Assembly (NCBI RefSeq): GCF_042242105.1 | Contig: NC_092026.1 | Location: 20,858,691-20,922,690 of the forward strand | Direction: 5' to 3' | DNA from: Pempheris klunzingeri | Taxonomy: Eukaryota > Chordata > Actinopteri > Acropomatiformes > Pempheridae | DNA: 64,000 bases | In this document: one piece after another, positions 36,601 to 48,400 of the stretch | How positions within the stretch are numbered: position 1 is the stretch's first letter | How the letters are laid out: each line of letters starts with the position of its first letter | The notes under the pieces: generated by a model | Seen by the model: only the letters and a program-made list of their open reading frames with translations | Databases searched by the model: none | Told to the model about the DNA's origin: nothing | Made by a program: the position numbers and the translations under genes

Positions 36601-38496
36601 TACCTGGTCAGATTCAGACGAAATGATTTACCCTGACTTATCCTGCTTCTCTCCCCCGTCCTCCTGGGGCGGTCACACCGTCTGCTGCTGCGTTCGGTCC
36701 CCCTGGATGGTCAGGAGCTGCTCTTAATCCAAACCCCACGTTTCATTTTCCCATCTGTATTCCTATTTTTCTGTGGTCTCGAATGCAGGGAACACTACTG
36801 CTGTGGTCCACAGGGGTCACCAAAATTAACACAGAACTTAAGTTCCATTTGTCTGCTGTAAAATGGTGATTGTGTTTGGGACAAAAGATGTTTGGTTGCA
36901 AGAGGCATCCTAATCCATTATAGACTTGTCTGCTTGGCAGTTCTCGATTTTAGATTTTACTTTTTTTAATGACTTACTCACATCTGGCCGAGGAACAGCA
37001 GTTAAAAAAATTGCCTTTTAACAATAAGAATAAAGTTGGCTGAGTGCAGCCGCAGTCTTTGGTCTGTGATCTCTAACTGAGCAGCTGGCAGGTCTGTGCG
37101 TCATCATAGCAGCCGCCCCTCTCCTCCTCCTCCTCCTCCTCCTCCTCCTACTTCTCCTCTTCACATTTACTTGTGTGCTCTGTTTCTAAATCCTCTGTAA
37201 ACTTTGTTTCATGAATGATGTTTTGTGTGTTTCGTCGTTCAGTGTCATCAGTCCGATCGATGGGAAGTCAATGGAGTCCATCACCAGCGTCAAGATCTTC
37301 CACGGCTCGGAGTTCAAAGCCAACGGAAAAGTTATCCGCTGGACGGAGGTACAGTACACCCCGACACCCCCACTGCACGCTTCTAGTGAGTGACAGTGAG
37401 AAAATTAAACCAGCACAGGACTCTCACAGGGAAAGATGTTTGAGTTTCGTATCTTTTAACTGGGACCAAATTAAAGTCTGATGTGCCTCATATGAAGGGA
37501 ATCCAAGAGAAACCTGTAGAGTCGACGCCGTGTTACGGCTTGATTCACCAACACTTCAGGTTTCTGACACATTTCATAACTGATGAGCTAAGGATACTGA
37601 CGCTGACGTGGAGTCTGACGCTTAGTTTTCGTGGCTGCTGTTTAATCTTTGTTGGAGCCTTAAAACGGTTAAAATATTATTGTGTCTTTTCTGCGATTCC
37701 TTCAGGTGTTTTTCCTCCAGAGTGAAGATCAGCCCAACGGCCTGAGCGACCCTGCAGACCACAGCCGGCTGACGGAGAACGTGGCGAGAGCTTTCTGCAT
37801 GGCGCTTTGCCCGCACCTGAAGCTGCTGAAGGAGGACGGCATGGCCAAGCTGGGACTGAGGGTCACACTGGACTCTGACCAGGTGGGTTCACCGGTTGTT
37901 TCTGAGTGCCTGAGACTGTTATTGATCAGCACCACAAAATACAAAATATTCCAATTCTGATAATCTAGCAAGCACACAAACTTTATTTACCTTTTTAAAA
38001 TAAAGGTCTTTGCAAACAGAAAAAGGTACTGATCAGAGATAATACATTGTAAACATGGACAATTAAATGTGAAAGCCACAAAATAAAAAGTTACAAAATC
38101 AAGAAAAGGCACAAAAATACAAGTGCAGTTGTCAGTAAAAAAAAAAAAAAAAATGTTGATGTCAGCAGTTGTCTCAGAAAAATGTGGCTGTTCTGTGTTT
38201 TCCACATAAATAATAATAATCAATACTTGTTTTTATGTGCAAAGACCACTGTCTGAACGTTAGCCAGATCTTTAAGACCAGATCCTCTGACTCCCTGTGC
38301 GGATGCAGTCTGACGCCCGTCTCCATCGTTGCAGGTGGGTTACCTGGCAGGAAGTAACGGCCAACCTCTCCTGCCTCAGTACCTGAGCGACCTGGACAGC
38401 GCTCTGATCCCCGTCATCCACGGCGGGGCGTGTCAGCTGAGCGAGGGCCCCGTGGTCATGGAGCTGGTCTTCTACATCCTGGAGATCATCTCCTAG
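19746..38496 (+). CDS. zfyve9: Zinc finger FYVE domain-containing protein 9 (SARA), complete, 17 coding exons
   Basis: Coding exons: 19746-19815, 21019-22481, 24221-24320, 25163-25339, 25573-25736, 27542-27650, 28047-28169, 29360-29515, 30595-30819, 32612-32694, 32969-33073, 34269-34419, 34613-34693, 35729-35891, 37243-37348, 37706-37882, 38335-38496. Phases are continuous, giving 1204 residues; the first exon probably begins at 19708. It starts [19 protein letters not shown] as in human SARA. The FYVE finger lies at about 477-545 (WVPD at 481, RRHHCR at 502, RVC at 533). The Smad-binding segment is at 545-603. RVWF at about 612 fits a PP1 docking site. The conserved C-terminal SARA domain follows and ends [12 protein letters not shown] binds PI3P on early endosomes and presents Smad2/3 to TGF-beta receptors. 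The N-terminal part is about 200 residues shorter than in human, the loss falling in the fast-evolving large exon. Confidence 0.96.
21019..22481 (+). CDS. zfyve9: zfyve9 large exon 2: acidic disordered N-terminal region and first half of the FYVE finger
   Basis: This single 1463-base exon encodes 487 codons. Most is low-complexity, rich in Glu, Gln, Ser and Gly, with acidic runs ([11 protein letters not shown]). Islands that match human SARA are [10 protein letters not shown] near the start, [47 protein letters not shown], and [20 protein letters not shown] leading into the FYVE finger. The exon ends in frame after CRACGK at a GTCAGT donor. The FYVE finger is split between this exon and 24221-24320. 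Confidence 0.93.
22482..24220 (+). other. zfyve9 intron with a MITE fragment
   Basis: Between the two FYVE exons. Positions 23048-23195 (GGGCTGCAAGTAATGGTTAT, TATAAAATGTCAGGAAATTG, ATCACAGTTTCTTAAAACAC) are a plus-orientation copy of the hAT-like family. The minus-strand frames at 23494-23912 lack homology I can recognise and are probably chance. Confidence 0.5.
25163..25339 (+). CDS. zfyve9: zfyve9 exon encoding the Smad-binding domain
   Basis: The reading is [36 protein letters not shown], then [20 protein letters not shown]. This is the rigid-coil, helix and strand segment known to wrap around the Smad2/3 MH2 domain, and it is nearly unchanged from human. The true acceptor is the CAG ending at 25162. 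An upstream TAG at 25138-25140 would bring in a stop, so the start at 25163 is forced by phase. Confidence 0.93.
25737..27541 (+). other. zfyve9 intron; nothing recognised
   Basis: A 1.8-kb AT-rich intron between the exon ending TSESSE and the exon starting AAHTTV. No further exon fits the phase-0 junction, and no repeat ends were recognised. Confidence 0.5.
28863..28880 (+). repeat. (TG)n microsatellite in a zfyve9 intron
   Basis: Nine TG units, followed by TATGTGTGTA. Confidence 0.8.
30365..30594 (+). repeat. Long polypyrimidine tract before the zfyve9 exon at 30595
   Basis: This 230-base stretch is almost purely C/T on the sense strand. The last part (about 30533-30590) has no purine, contains about six CTC/TCC triplets in a row, and ends at the acceptor CCTAAAG. 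The plus-strand frames over it are artefacts of composition. Confidence 0.85.
30820..32611 (+). other. zfyve9 intron; nothing recognised
   Basis: Phase-1 intron between the exon ending GAEYR and the exon beginning [10 protein letters not shown]. It contains A/T-rich stretches and a T-run near 32155, but no coding segment or repeat I can name. Confidence 0.5.
33074..34268 (+). other. zfyve9 intron holding a long CA microsatellite
   Basis: Apart from the CA array at 33599-33678, the DNA from 33690 to 33960 is GC-richer than the surrounding introns. No exon is needed here, because phase 0 joins NRYNE directly to LMKAMNKS. Confidence 0.5.
33599..33678 (+). repeat. (AC)40 microsatellite
   Basis: Eighty bases of uninterrupted AC, the longest simple repeat in the window. 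Length polymorphism between individuals is likely. Confidence 0.97.
34694..35728 (+). other. zfyve9 intron with a MITE-like fragment
   Basis: Positions 35026-35125 (GCAACTGATGGTTATTTAAT, ATAAAATGTCAGACATAG, TTCTCAAAAACTAATGTAA) match the body of the hAT-like family in plus orientation. The remainder is unremarkable. Confidence 0.45.
35892..37242 (+). other. zfyve9 intron with a (CTC)n tract
   Basis: A phase-2 intron that closes KG-VISPIDG correctly. A (CTC)n triplet tract of about 30 bases lies at 37119-37149, some 90 bases before the acceptor. No coding signal was seen. Confidence 0.5.
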
Positions 38497-41400
38497 GGTG
38501 CCTTTGGAGCCTCATCTCATTCTGATCCCTGACGTCACCTCACAGCCCGGCCCTCCGTCACCGCCCTCCGACCGTTTGCACTTCAAAAGAGCCCGAAAAG
38601 CTGTGCCGTGCCAGGCGGGGTAGCATTCCTCAAGTCAAACCTATGCATCCAGCCGCCGTGTGATCTGCTCCAGAGGCCGCCTGGGGCCCGAGGAAGCTCC
38701 GAGCAGGATCATCTGTCATGTGTCGTCTCCACCCGCCCCCCGCCCCCCCCTGTGTGTACTGATGGGTGGTCTGGTCTCTGCTGCTCGTATGAGATGCTGT
38801 GAGTAGGAAATGAAGACTGAAGGTGATACAGTGTGACCCCAGCGCAGCGTTACAGAGCCCATAAAAAAAGATAAATTTAGCCCCTCTGTAAAGTCTCCAT
38901 GTTTTATTGTTTTACAGCAAACAGTCAAATTAGATTTAAAGTATCTGAGAACAGAACAAACCCTTTAATATCAACCGATCTGGACAATGTGATTTAAAAT
39001 GATTATAAAATACAAAAACATTTTTATGCTACTCATAAGTTTTGTATTTTCCCCGTTGTTAGTTATTATAGTTTTGTATTTTTAATTAGATTTATTTAAA
39101 AAAAAATTTAATCTCAGTTTAGTTACAGTTTCCGGAGAGGTTTGTTCATTTTAGTTAAATGTTTAGTTTTTTATTAGTTTAAATCTTATTTTTTTATTTA
39201 TTATTCTTATTGTCAGGGGCAGATTTAAGTTCAGAATCAGTGTTAAATCCAAACACAGCACTTTGTGAAGGCAGCTGACTGATGGTCATGTCGACATCCC
39301 AGTCTCAATAAAAACAAAAGGGAAATTTGACCAAATTGACAAAGATGAAAACTCAAGATGTTACATGTAAATTTTATTTTAGGTACTTTTGTAAGTACAC
39401 AGTATTGTTTTGGTCCGTTATAGTCTGGTTTTTATATTTACTTGAGTCAACTCAAATATTTTTCACACCTAATTTCAGTTTAGTTTTCTGTCACTATAAT
39501 AACCTTCATCTTTGTTATGGTTAAATTCTATTTTCTGAGCGGTTTCCTGCAGATGTTGTCAGCCGTGTTTTGTAGATTTAAAAAAAATGCCTTAATTTAC
39601 CCAGAATTCATGGCATGCGAGTCCTACGTCACCTCCGCCTCCTCTGTTGATCAGAGTCAAAAAACGTCAAATCTACGTTGATTCAGTGTCATGAAACAAC
39701 AAACATGAACAGTTCCGTTGGGTTAATACTCGTAGACGCTGCACGTAGCTGCTCAGATTCCTGATCACCCGTCACTCCAGCGTCACTGTGGCAGCCCGCG
39801 GGGTCCTGAAGCACTGAACTCTCCGGCCTCTGTGTAGCACGGATGCTCTGACAGGAGGGAGACCGGCGTCCGCTGCTGAAAAGTCCTGATTCTTCCTCTG
39901 AAGTGAAAAAGGAAATGAGGGGTTGGAAGGTGCGTCTGTGTGGTCAATGTTTTGGGTTGGTTTTTACTTTTTGCACCGTGGTGCTCAGTGCCTGCAGCAA
40001 CGATTCATCAACAAACATTTCACTTCACCTTTTGAAGCTTTACTCATCGACCACAGAGGCTTTACTTCATGGGCAGATGACCTGTACATATCCTCCATCC
40101 TAACTGTGCATCTGTAGCCTCCAGAGATCCCAGTTAGAGACGGTGTTACTGAGACTGATCTCCCGTTACTCTGAAAGCCCTTTTTGTCCTACAGTAGAGC
40201 TCATTTAAAATGGAAAAAAAAAAAAAAAAAAAAAGGTTCCAATGCTTTATTGATAAACTCAAACAATCTGTACATAAAGCAGAAAGGAGGGAAATTAGTT
40301 TTTAATCTCATCAAATCGTCGTCAACATCATCAGCGCTTGTTTGTCTGGCAGTCGTTGGAAAAGCTACTCAAGTTACTTTGGTCCTTTAAATCATACAAA
40401 GAGAATACCCGCTGAGGATGTAAAGAATATATATATATAGAATACAGTATATCTACTGTATACAGTATATATTTACAGTATATAAATAACTAAGAACTGT
40501 ATAATATTGCAGAAGCAGTGCACTGGATTCTAAGCCATTTACAGGAGAGTTGGAGCGAGCGTCGGGGTTGTCGCTGCGTCTTGGAAGACGTCAGTTTCTC
40601 AGCAGCAGATAATAAAACTTCCGAGTGTGAAGATCCAGGGTTCCTGCAGAAACAAAGTTTGACCTGAAGCTGAATGTATTTCATCTCACACTTTCTGTGA
40701 CTCGTGTCGTCCCTCATAAGCCCCGAACTCATGACCATCCTGCTCCAGACTTTGAGTAGGAACCCTGTACGTTGCTCATCTGCTGCCTTCAAAGGCCTCG
40801 GCTGTTTTTAGAGCATCTGTAAATCGGATCGCTGCAGCTCCCCCCCCCCCCTCTCTCTCTTTCTGCTCTGGACTGTGCTCTCCTTCAGCAACGTGGACCT
40901 GGAAATAATATAAGAATGTATTCCTCCTGTTTCTGTTTCAAATCTGCAACATGTGTGGGTTTATTTTTTTGTTTCTGGCTAGACTAATCACCAAAAACCA
41001 CCCTGTCTTGTCGACAATGCTCTGTACAGCAATCACTCCACGTTGGGGACAGTTTCTCCATCTTTGATCATGCTAATATAAAACCAGAAAGGGGCTATAC
41101 ATAAAGTACTGTTGATACAGTATGAAACGTTTTGTGGAAATATTGTCAGAGAAAAACAATCTCGACATCACAAGTGGGAATCAGACAATCACATGAAAAA
41201 AATCTGCAGACGAGCCGACGCTTCGAGTTTAAATTAGACCTGTAGCTGTTCTCTATCGGTTTATTACTCAATTTTTAGGAGCCGTTGTAGCAACGTAACG
41301 TTAGCGAAGCTGATTTAAAATGTTCAGTAAAGACTGACTGAGGGGTCAAAGGTCACCAGTTCTGGGTTTCTTACTGTGATCCCACCAGAGCTGGTGCACC

Positions 41401-41930
41401 TCAATCACTGTGTCTTCACTGTGTGACTTTCATCAGCCGCCACCGCCGGCACTTCTGTTTTTATAAATTAGCATAATGAAGAGGAGACGGGAGGATTTAT
41501 TTTTCTGACTTCCTGTTTTATTTTGGCATTATCTGACGTGTGCAATATGTCCTGAATCCAAAAAAAGGGTGCAATTTGTTTGACTAAGTAGCATTGTTTT
41601 TTTTTGTTTTTTTTTTAATTCAGTTGTAAGATGTTACTATCCAAACTTATAACACTGCATGCAAACAGAAACATGCTTGAAACGGTGAAGAGAGCAAATC
41701 AACTTTGCATTTTAACAGTTATATCTTCTAGTTTGTGGATGAAACTAAAAAAAAAAAAAAAAATTCAGTTCTGTTAAAATAATTCTTTTTTTTAAAATAA
41801 TCAATCAGAACTGTTTGAGAAGCCAAATACCCTGTACATCTTTTGTTTTCTTTTCACTACAAATGTCAAGAAAAGTGGTCTTTATCAAAAAACCTGTAGT
41901 ATATGTAAAATAAACTTATAGAAAATTGAA
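38497..41930 (+). other. zfyve9: zfyve9 3' UTR and flanking DNA (end uncertain)
   Basis: Downstream of the TAG at 38494-38496, AATAAA occurs at 39307-39312 and 41909-41914, so short and long 3' ends are both possible. The region has a C-rich run near 38740, T/A-rich repeat-like DNA at 39040-39510, an A20-type run near 40214, a palindromic ATATA patch at 40427-40490 and a C11/CT run at 40840. No coding frame was credited. Confidence 0.45.
39040..39510. mobile_element. Probable dispersed repeat (TTAGTTATTATAG type)
   Basis: The stretch is built from variants of GTTAGTTATTATAGTTTTG, TTTAGTTACAGTTT, TTTTAGTTAAATGTTTAG and CACTATAATAACCTTC. This resembles a common fish repeat made of AACTAAAACT-like units. 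Boundaries are approximate. Confidence 0.4.
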
Positions 41931-42384
41931 ATGAGTACTCAGGTTTTTTGCATTTCTGTTCCGACTGTTCCGATATTTTTACTTAAACAACAAATATTAA
42001 ATATACATTAAATTTGTGACAGTGCAACATTAAAACAAGGTAATTTTTTTTAATTGGTATATTTTTAAGCAGAATAGGCAAATTCAGACAAAACAAATTA
42101 GAGCCTTTGATTCAGTTTTAGAGATAATTTAGTAAATATAAAGGTGACATCATTCATCTTCGTAAACGAGCAGCAGAAAATAAAACTATGGATAACAGTA
42201 TGTTTTAATTATTTAGGCCGGTGTTTACGGTAAATGTGACGGCGTTTGTCAGTTTCAGTGATTGGTGGTGATTTTAAACTGAAAGGTGACCACAGAAAGG
42301 TAAACCTGCTGGAAAATGGCTCAGCTTGTTTCTTATGGCTTCTTGTGTTTAACATTTAGTACAATGCTGCAGCTGAAAGGTTAA

Positions 42385-42810
42385 AGGGTCAGTTCACTCA
42401 AATTACCCAAAAAAAATTTCAGGCAAATTTTTTAATAATTAGCTTAATAAGGTTATTAATTTGGACTTCAACAGCAGCGCGTCTTCACAAACGATGTTCC
42501 TGTTACTCCAGTGAAACTATTTATATTTACTGACAAAACAATCTCACCATTTAGTAGCTGTTCTGGAGCTTTTAATCAGTAGATACAGTTGTTGTGGAAT
42601 TATACAGTAAATGTGTAAATTTACATTTTCTTCTAGGCACTTTAAAGGTCTTCTTTTCAACGGTATCTTAAAGTTGAGACTGGAAATTCACTGTTGGCCT
42701 TGTAAACATCTTACAATCTCAAGTATACAGAACTAAACAGATTAAATCTGCATGTGTTGATACCCCAACAGATAACATAAATCCTTCTGTAATTTGGGTG
42801 AACTGGCCCT
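42385..42810. mobile_element. TTAA-flanked MITE (piggyBac-like target site)
   Basis: The left end is AGGGTCAGTTCACTCAAATT. The right end, read as reverse complement, is AGGGCCAGTTCACCCAAATT. TTAA sits on both sides (42381-42384 and 42811-42814), as for piggyBac-type insertion. The 426-bp body has no transposase frame, so it is non-autonomous. Confidence 0.75.
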
Positions 42811-42889
42811 TTAAAGCAACAAATGATTCTTCCCAAAACTCAGTATCCCATGCATAGTTTTAAAAAGTGGTTTGGCGCATATAGAGTAT

Positions 42890-43440
42890 AGATCCAAGAG
42901 TTTGACCTTCTTTGGAAATGCATGTATTCACTTTTGAGAGTTTGATGAGAAGACTTCTCTCTTGCTTGTGTGAGAAAGCTGAAGTCTGGAGGCGGTTAGC
43001 TTAGCTTAGCATAAAGACTGGAAGCGGGGGGAAACGGCTAGCCTGACTGCACTCAAAGTTTCAAATAACACACCTGCCAGCACTGCTAACGCTCACAAAG
43101 TGGAGTCTTTCTGTGGTCGTGAGGTTGACAGGGAGTCACTATGACAGCTGCTCTCTGAAACCACAAATAGTCGCCTGCCTGTGTAAAGATTAAACAAATG
43201 AGACATAGTGTGTTAATCAATGAGCTTTAAATGTGTTGGTAGATGTATTTCTGAACTCCGAACAGAGTCAGGCTGGCAGTTTCCCCCTGCTTCTAGCATT
43301 TATGCTAAGCTAAGCTAAGCTAATTGTGCTCTAGCTTCATATTTATCACACAGACATTAGAGTGGATTCAAACTTCTCATTGAATTCTGCAACAAAGTGA
43401 ATATGGGTGTCATCCAAAAGGTCAAACTATTCCTTTAACT
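42890..43440. mobile_element. Palindromic MITE with long imperfect terminal inverted repeats
   Basis: The left arm carries AGTTTGACCTTCTTTGG, then GGTTAGCTTAGCTTAGCATA, GACTGGAAGC and GGGGAAACGGCTAGCCTGAC. The right arm, as reverse complement, carries AGGAATAGTTTGACCTTTTG, TTAGCTTAGCTTAGCATAAA and GGGGGAAACTGCCAGCCTGA. The arms are about 140-170 bp each. This is a very common teleost family. Confidence 0.75.
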
Positions 43441-44481
43441 TAATATGTACAGGATGCTGTTAAAGTTTAGTCAATTGGTGATTTAATTACTTTTAAACCA
43501 CCTTTTCGTCTGTGCAATAATTAATGTTTGCCTTAAGATAACATTTATATTTAGCTTTATAGACTGAAACTCTTCTATTTCTGTTGCAGAACTAAACATC
43601 AGACAAACTCAGTTCAGTTGTGATTCTGCACAGATTTGTGCTGTTGAGTGTAAACAAGGCAAATATAAATCTAAAACACACCTGAAGCTGCGGATAAGTG
43701 AGAGTGCAGTTTAGACGACTTATCAATCAAAGTGAAAGGTGCCAAAAAGGGAGCGTGGTCCTCAAAATAACCATATAATCGTACCTTGTGAAGCAGCAGA
43801 ATTTCTTGGCTCACTCCTGTGAAACATCTACGTGGGTGCTGCATCTGCCTGCGTTCCCACAACCAGACGAATTGTGTGCAAAAAATAATAAAAACTGTCC
43901 GTGTCCCGTCACCTGTTGAGCTCTTGTCATCGCAACAGGTTCATCAGATGAAGGCGACTTTCAAATATGCAGGATTTTACAGCAACAGTGATTACTTTGG
44001 TGTTAGTGCATAGGTGCAGTTCTAGATACCAGAGCTGTATAATATGAGGAACATGTACACATTCTTTGATATATTTATGTTAACTGTTGGGCAGCAGGAA
44101 CAGGTTAGCTCCACACTGAGCCCCTTCAACACAAGCACAGGACACGCTGCCCGCCGTCCTCAGGAGAAAAAGTGATACGTGAGGAGGCTTTTTTTGGGCA
44201 ACTGTGGTCGTTGCTTGAATGAATTTAAATCTCACAAGGAGCCTTCACATCTGTGTGAGTCACCAGCGACGGCACCAAGGGGAGAGCTGTCCGTCAGCTG
44301 GGGTCATCAGCCGCTGGTCGGTACTCAGACTGAAGACAGTCGCTGACCGACAGTAACCGACAGTCTCCTCCTGGTGGACCACAGTGTGAGAGGGAAGCTC
44401 TCGTGTCTTGCAAATGTGCAAAAGTTTGAACAAGTCACACACCCGTGTAGATCTGAGTCCGGTCTGACCGACAGGCCGTCC

Positions 44482-44547
44482 TCATCGCATCCCAAACTCC
44501 GTCCTCTCTCCTCCAACTCTGAGTGTTTTTGATTGAGTGCCTTTAAT
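44482..44547 (-). CDS. cc2d1b: Candidate terminal coding exon of cc2d1b
   Basis: The acceptor TTTGTGTTGCAG (minus strand) joins in phase 0 to exon 23 and gives 21 codons beginning IKGTQSKTLRVGG, then TGA. I cannot confirm it by homology, because family members end soon after WLVLE. Reading through the exon 23 donor would instead add nine residues (VTLDITYTV) and stop. Confidence 0.35.
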   Translation of the reverse strand: MKGTQSKTLRVGGERTEFGMR

Positions 44548-45410
44548 CTGCAACACAAAGAATTTGTCATCAGTCCGGTGAATCAAACGTATCTGTACTT
44601 TTTAAACAAAAAGTTTGACATTTTAGATAAATAATGTAAAAGGTAGAATAAAAAACAAACACCACACAGTGAAAAAGGCTTGTTTTTAGCTTCACTGTGA
44701 GTCAGACTGAAGCAGTTATTGAGGACTTGTGGCCCCTATCGGCCGAATAATCAGCAGCCAAATGATGATATAAAACCGTCAATAAAATAGGTTTTTCAGA
44801 CATTGTGAATCACCGCAAAAGTGAGAGGAAAATTGAAAATTGACACATGGACAAACGGATGATGATTTAACAGTTGCCATGACGCTAAAAACCTGCGTAG
44901 ACCTACTTTTTTATCGCAAAGAAAGTTGATCAGGAATCAATTAAGAATCGGACCTATAAGCAGAATCAATGATATCATCTGTATCAATAAAATCTCATCA
45001 ATTCCCACCCTTAGAGAAAATATTCCACTTCAAAAGTTCTTCATTCAAAAAAATCTACTTGAAACCTGCAATGCAGAACATTTGTCTCCCCCTTCTGGTA
45101 AAGAGAGTAATTACACAAACACTGTCAACAAGTGCTTCATGCAGAGCGCTGGATTGTATTCATGTCTTTAAGTCCCACCAGCTTTAAGTAAAAGTAAAAT
45201 AATTAAACCTACATTGTATTAATCTAGACAATTAAGGCAAAATAAGAAGAAATGTACCTTTAACTTGTGAATCATCTTTAATCTTCTAGCAGCATCTAAA
45301 TAAGAGCCTTGGAGACAAGGAGAACCAACATCAGGAGTTTTACACAATCTCAGGTTTGAAGAACAATGCTGCAGAAATATTCACACTGTATATGTGATAT
45401 CTAATGTTAC

Positions 45411-48400
45411 CTGTGACTGGTCAATCACCAGCCAGCGCTCGGTGCTCCTCTGCATGTCCTGTCCGCTCAGAGGCTCACGCAGTCGGACCTTCACTTCAAC
45501 ACGACCGCCTGTTGGCTTGCGGCCGTCCATCACCTGACACGAGGATTAAAGTTATGGATGTTTAGGGGCACACAAATGGTCAGCGAGCACCTCAGAGACT
45601 CCACGTTCATTCATCTCTCTCCATCAGCTTTGTTTGATTGTGTTATTTTCCACCCACCTCAACAATCTCCCTGATCTCGCTCTGTGACTCCAGCTTGTCC
45701 AGCTTTACGAGGGCCGTCCCGATCGGCTTGTCGCTCCGCAAGAACCCGCTGCCAGACGACACACAGCAGCAGCGTCACCGTCACATCCCAGAAAGGATTA
45801 CTACACATTCTCCATGTGAAATGTACCTACTTTTACAGACTCAAATTACTGGACTTCTTAGATTTGTCAGACTATATTTAACTGAGTGAGTAAATAAATG
45901 GTTTTGAAACCCAACTGTCAGCATGTACTTTACCAGGTGTTAGGTTTGGGATTGTCGAGCCAGCCTTTGGAAAACATGCATTTACCTGGCAGCCCACACT
46001 CCAAACAGGAAGTTAACTAAGCAGTGTTACTTATACTGATATTATTTTCCTTTAAACACTGAATGCATATTTTATTATTGCTCGACCCATATTTCTTGCA
46101 TTGAAACAAGTTGAATTTAATTTTCACAGCGTTTGTGCAGCCTTGTTTGGAAGATATTTTTTCAAACTCTCTTTTCTTTTTTCCCATGCTTGTCCAGAGC
46201 TGGAAATTCCCAAACCATTTTCCATAGTTTTCTATCCTGCGTAGAAACTCTGTACAGCTTATCACTAGCTACTGTGACACGAATGTAGTTGTGAAATATT
46301 AAAATTAAACTGTTTTTTTTTCTTTTTACTTGTTTCAATTTGTACATAAAACTAGAAAATATGTCACTGTCTATCAGAAATTACTGTTTTGTTTTAGTAA
46401 TAATACACATAAATACTTTACAGCCGTGTACCTCACTGAGCTCATACATTTCTTTGTTTTCATACAGCGGCTGATCGATGCTGTTGCCCTGCAGAGCGAG
46501 CGGCTGTCCGTCACTCACCCTTTGTGCAGCAGCTCCAGTTTGATGCCTTTAGACGTCACCACCCTCCTGAAGCCGCGGTGGTTACGGTTGATTGACAGGG
46601 TGAAGCTCTGGTTATATTCTGGTTAAAAGAGATCACAGATGAAGAGACGCAGCCTGCTGAGACTTCACATACCAAATGTTTCAAAATTCTCTTGTACAGC
46701 GTCTGATAACCTGCTTAGCGATGAGCCTGTTTCTGGTTCTCAGTATACTGTCATCATAAGACAGAACAGAACTTTATTTTGATTGTTTATTTTGATTATT
46801 TCAAAATTAAAATCACCCACACAGCCCCAAACATAAATGTGTCATCTCAGAAAATATATACAAAAATAACTTAAAGGATAAAAAAATAGGCCATTTACAG
46901 TCACAACTACGACAACAGTTTTGTATCCACCTCTTGGGAAAAGTGGTAGGTAACTTCAGTACTTAAAATATTAAAAGTCTCTAGGAGAATACAGTACTCC
47001 AACGTACTCCTGTTTGGGAAGAAATGTCACTGCAGATCTTCAGCTCTAGAAACATCAACGTTGTTGATGCAAATATGTGACACAAACGCATGGACATGTT
47101 CATGTCTCACCTGGGGAGTTGGTGTTCTTGATGACGGCTGTTTTGTGTTTCTGTGGCTGCTCCTGGCGGCAGAAACAGAAACCAACACTTTCAGGAGAAA
47201 AGTCACCTGAGGTGGCTGTGGAAATTAAAACGAGCTGCAGTTTGAGGCTCTTACTGTGCTGGGGTACGGGAAGTCAAACTTGACGTAGGCATCCAGATCG
47301 TTTGTTTGGATCCCTGAAGGAGAAAGTTTATCACAAAGCATCAACCAGTATGTGAAGACATTTGTATTGGTACTTCAAACTGAAAACAAAACCAAATTCA
47401 CAGAAACAAAATGCAAAATGCCAATTATTGTCGACCTACTCTGCAATTAAGATTCAACATCTAGTTTTTCACCAGATCCCCAGCAAAGCAAGAAACTATA
47501 TAAAAGGTCTCTGAGATTGAATTTAAGGTATAAAAACATCACTTTTCAGTGTTTTCAGATTTGCATTGGCATGGCATTTTTATCACATGGACCGCCTGTA
47601 CTGCATTGTACTGAAGGGTAAAGACTTGTGTTTTTACCACTAGGAGCAGGAAGATTCATCCCTTTGATGATAATAACCACCATGTCAGTGCTGCTCAGCT
47701 CTGGAAATATCCTGAAAGAGAGAGAAAGAAGCAAACAAGTTTATAATACTCACAGGCAGGATTTTACCACTCTGGAAACTATTTTATCTTTCATGTAGGT
47801 AAAACGGTAGTGACGGCGTTCATGCTGCAAAGTAATGCACCAGGAATGTTCTTTTGCTTGTATTTGATAGCTAACGCACCATCTTGCTGGATGACGTCTC
47901 TTCATAGCAAAAGTTGAGCCCAGTTTCAATTGTTTGTGGGACAGTCCGTCTGAATCTGGCCTTACTGAGGTTGTAGTTTGTAGTGCTGTTGAACTGGACT
48001 GCATTATATTAAGTGAAGTTACTGATGTTTTGGCCACCAACATTTCAATACACAGCAATCCAGTTCAACACCACCATAAACTACAACTTCCATAATAAAC
48101 ATATGGTTGAATTTAATTTAGCTGTTAAATTGTGTAGGTGCATCTAATAAAGTGAGATGGGAGAGTATATGTTCAAAACATTTTGAAAAGATAACAAAGC
48201 ATCTTTTCTTTGACCTCGGGGAACTTTATAACAATGAATGAGAACATGTGAGGACTGAGGAAAATCTTATGAACTGTGAACTCCACCTGACGGTGTGAAA
48301 CGATCTCTCCTCAAAGTGATGTTTAGGAGGAGGCAGACCCCTCGACTGAGCCAGCTTCAACACCTCCAGACTCTTCTTACAACTGTCCGCCATCTTCTCA

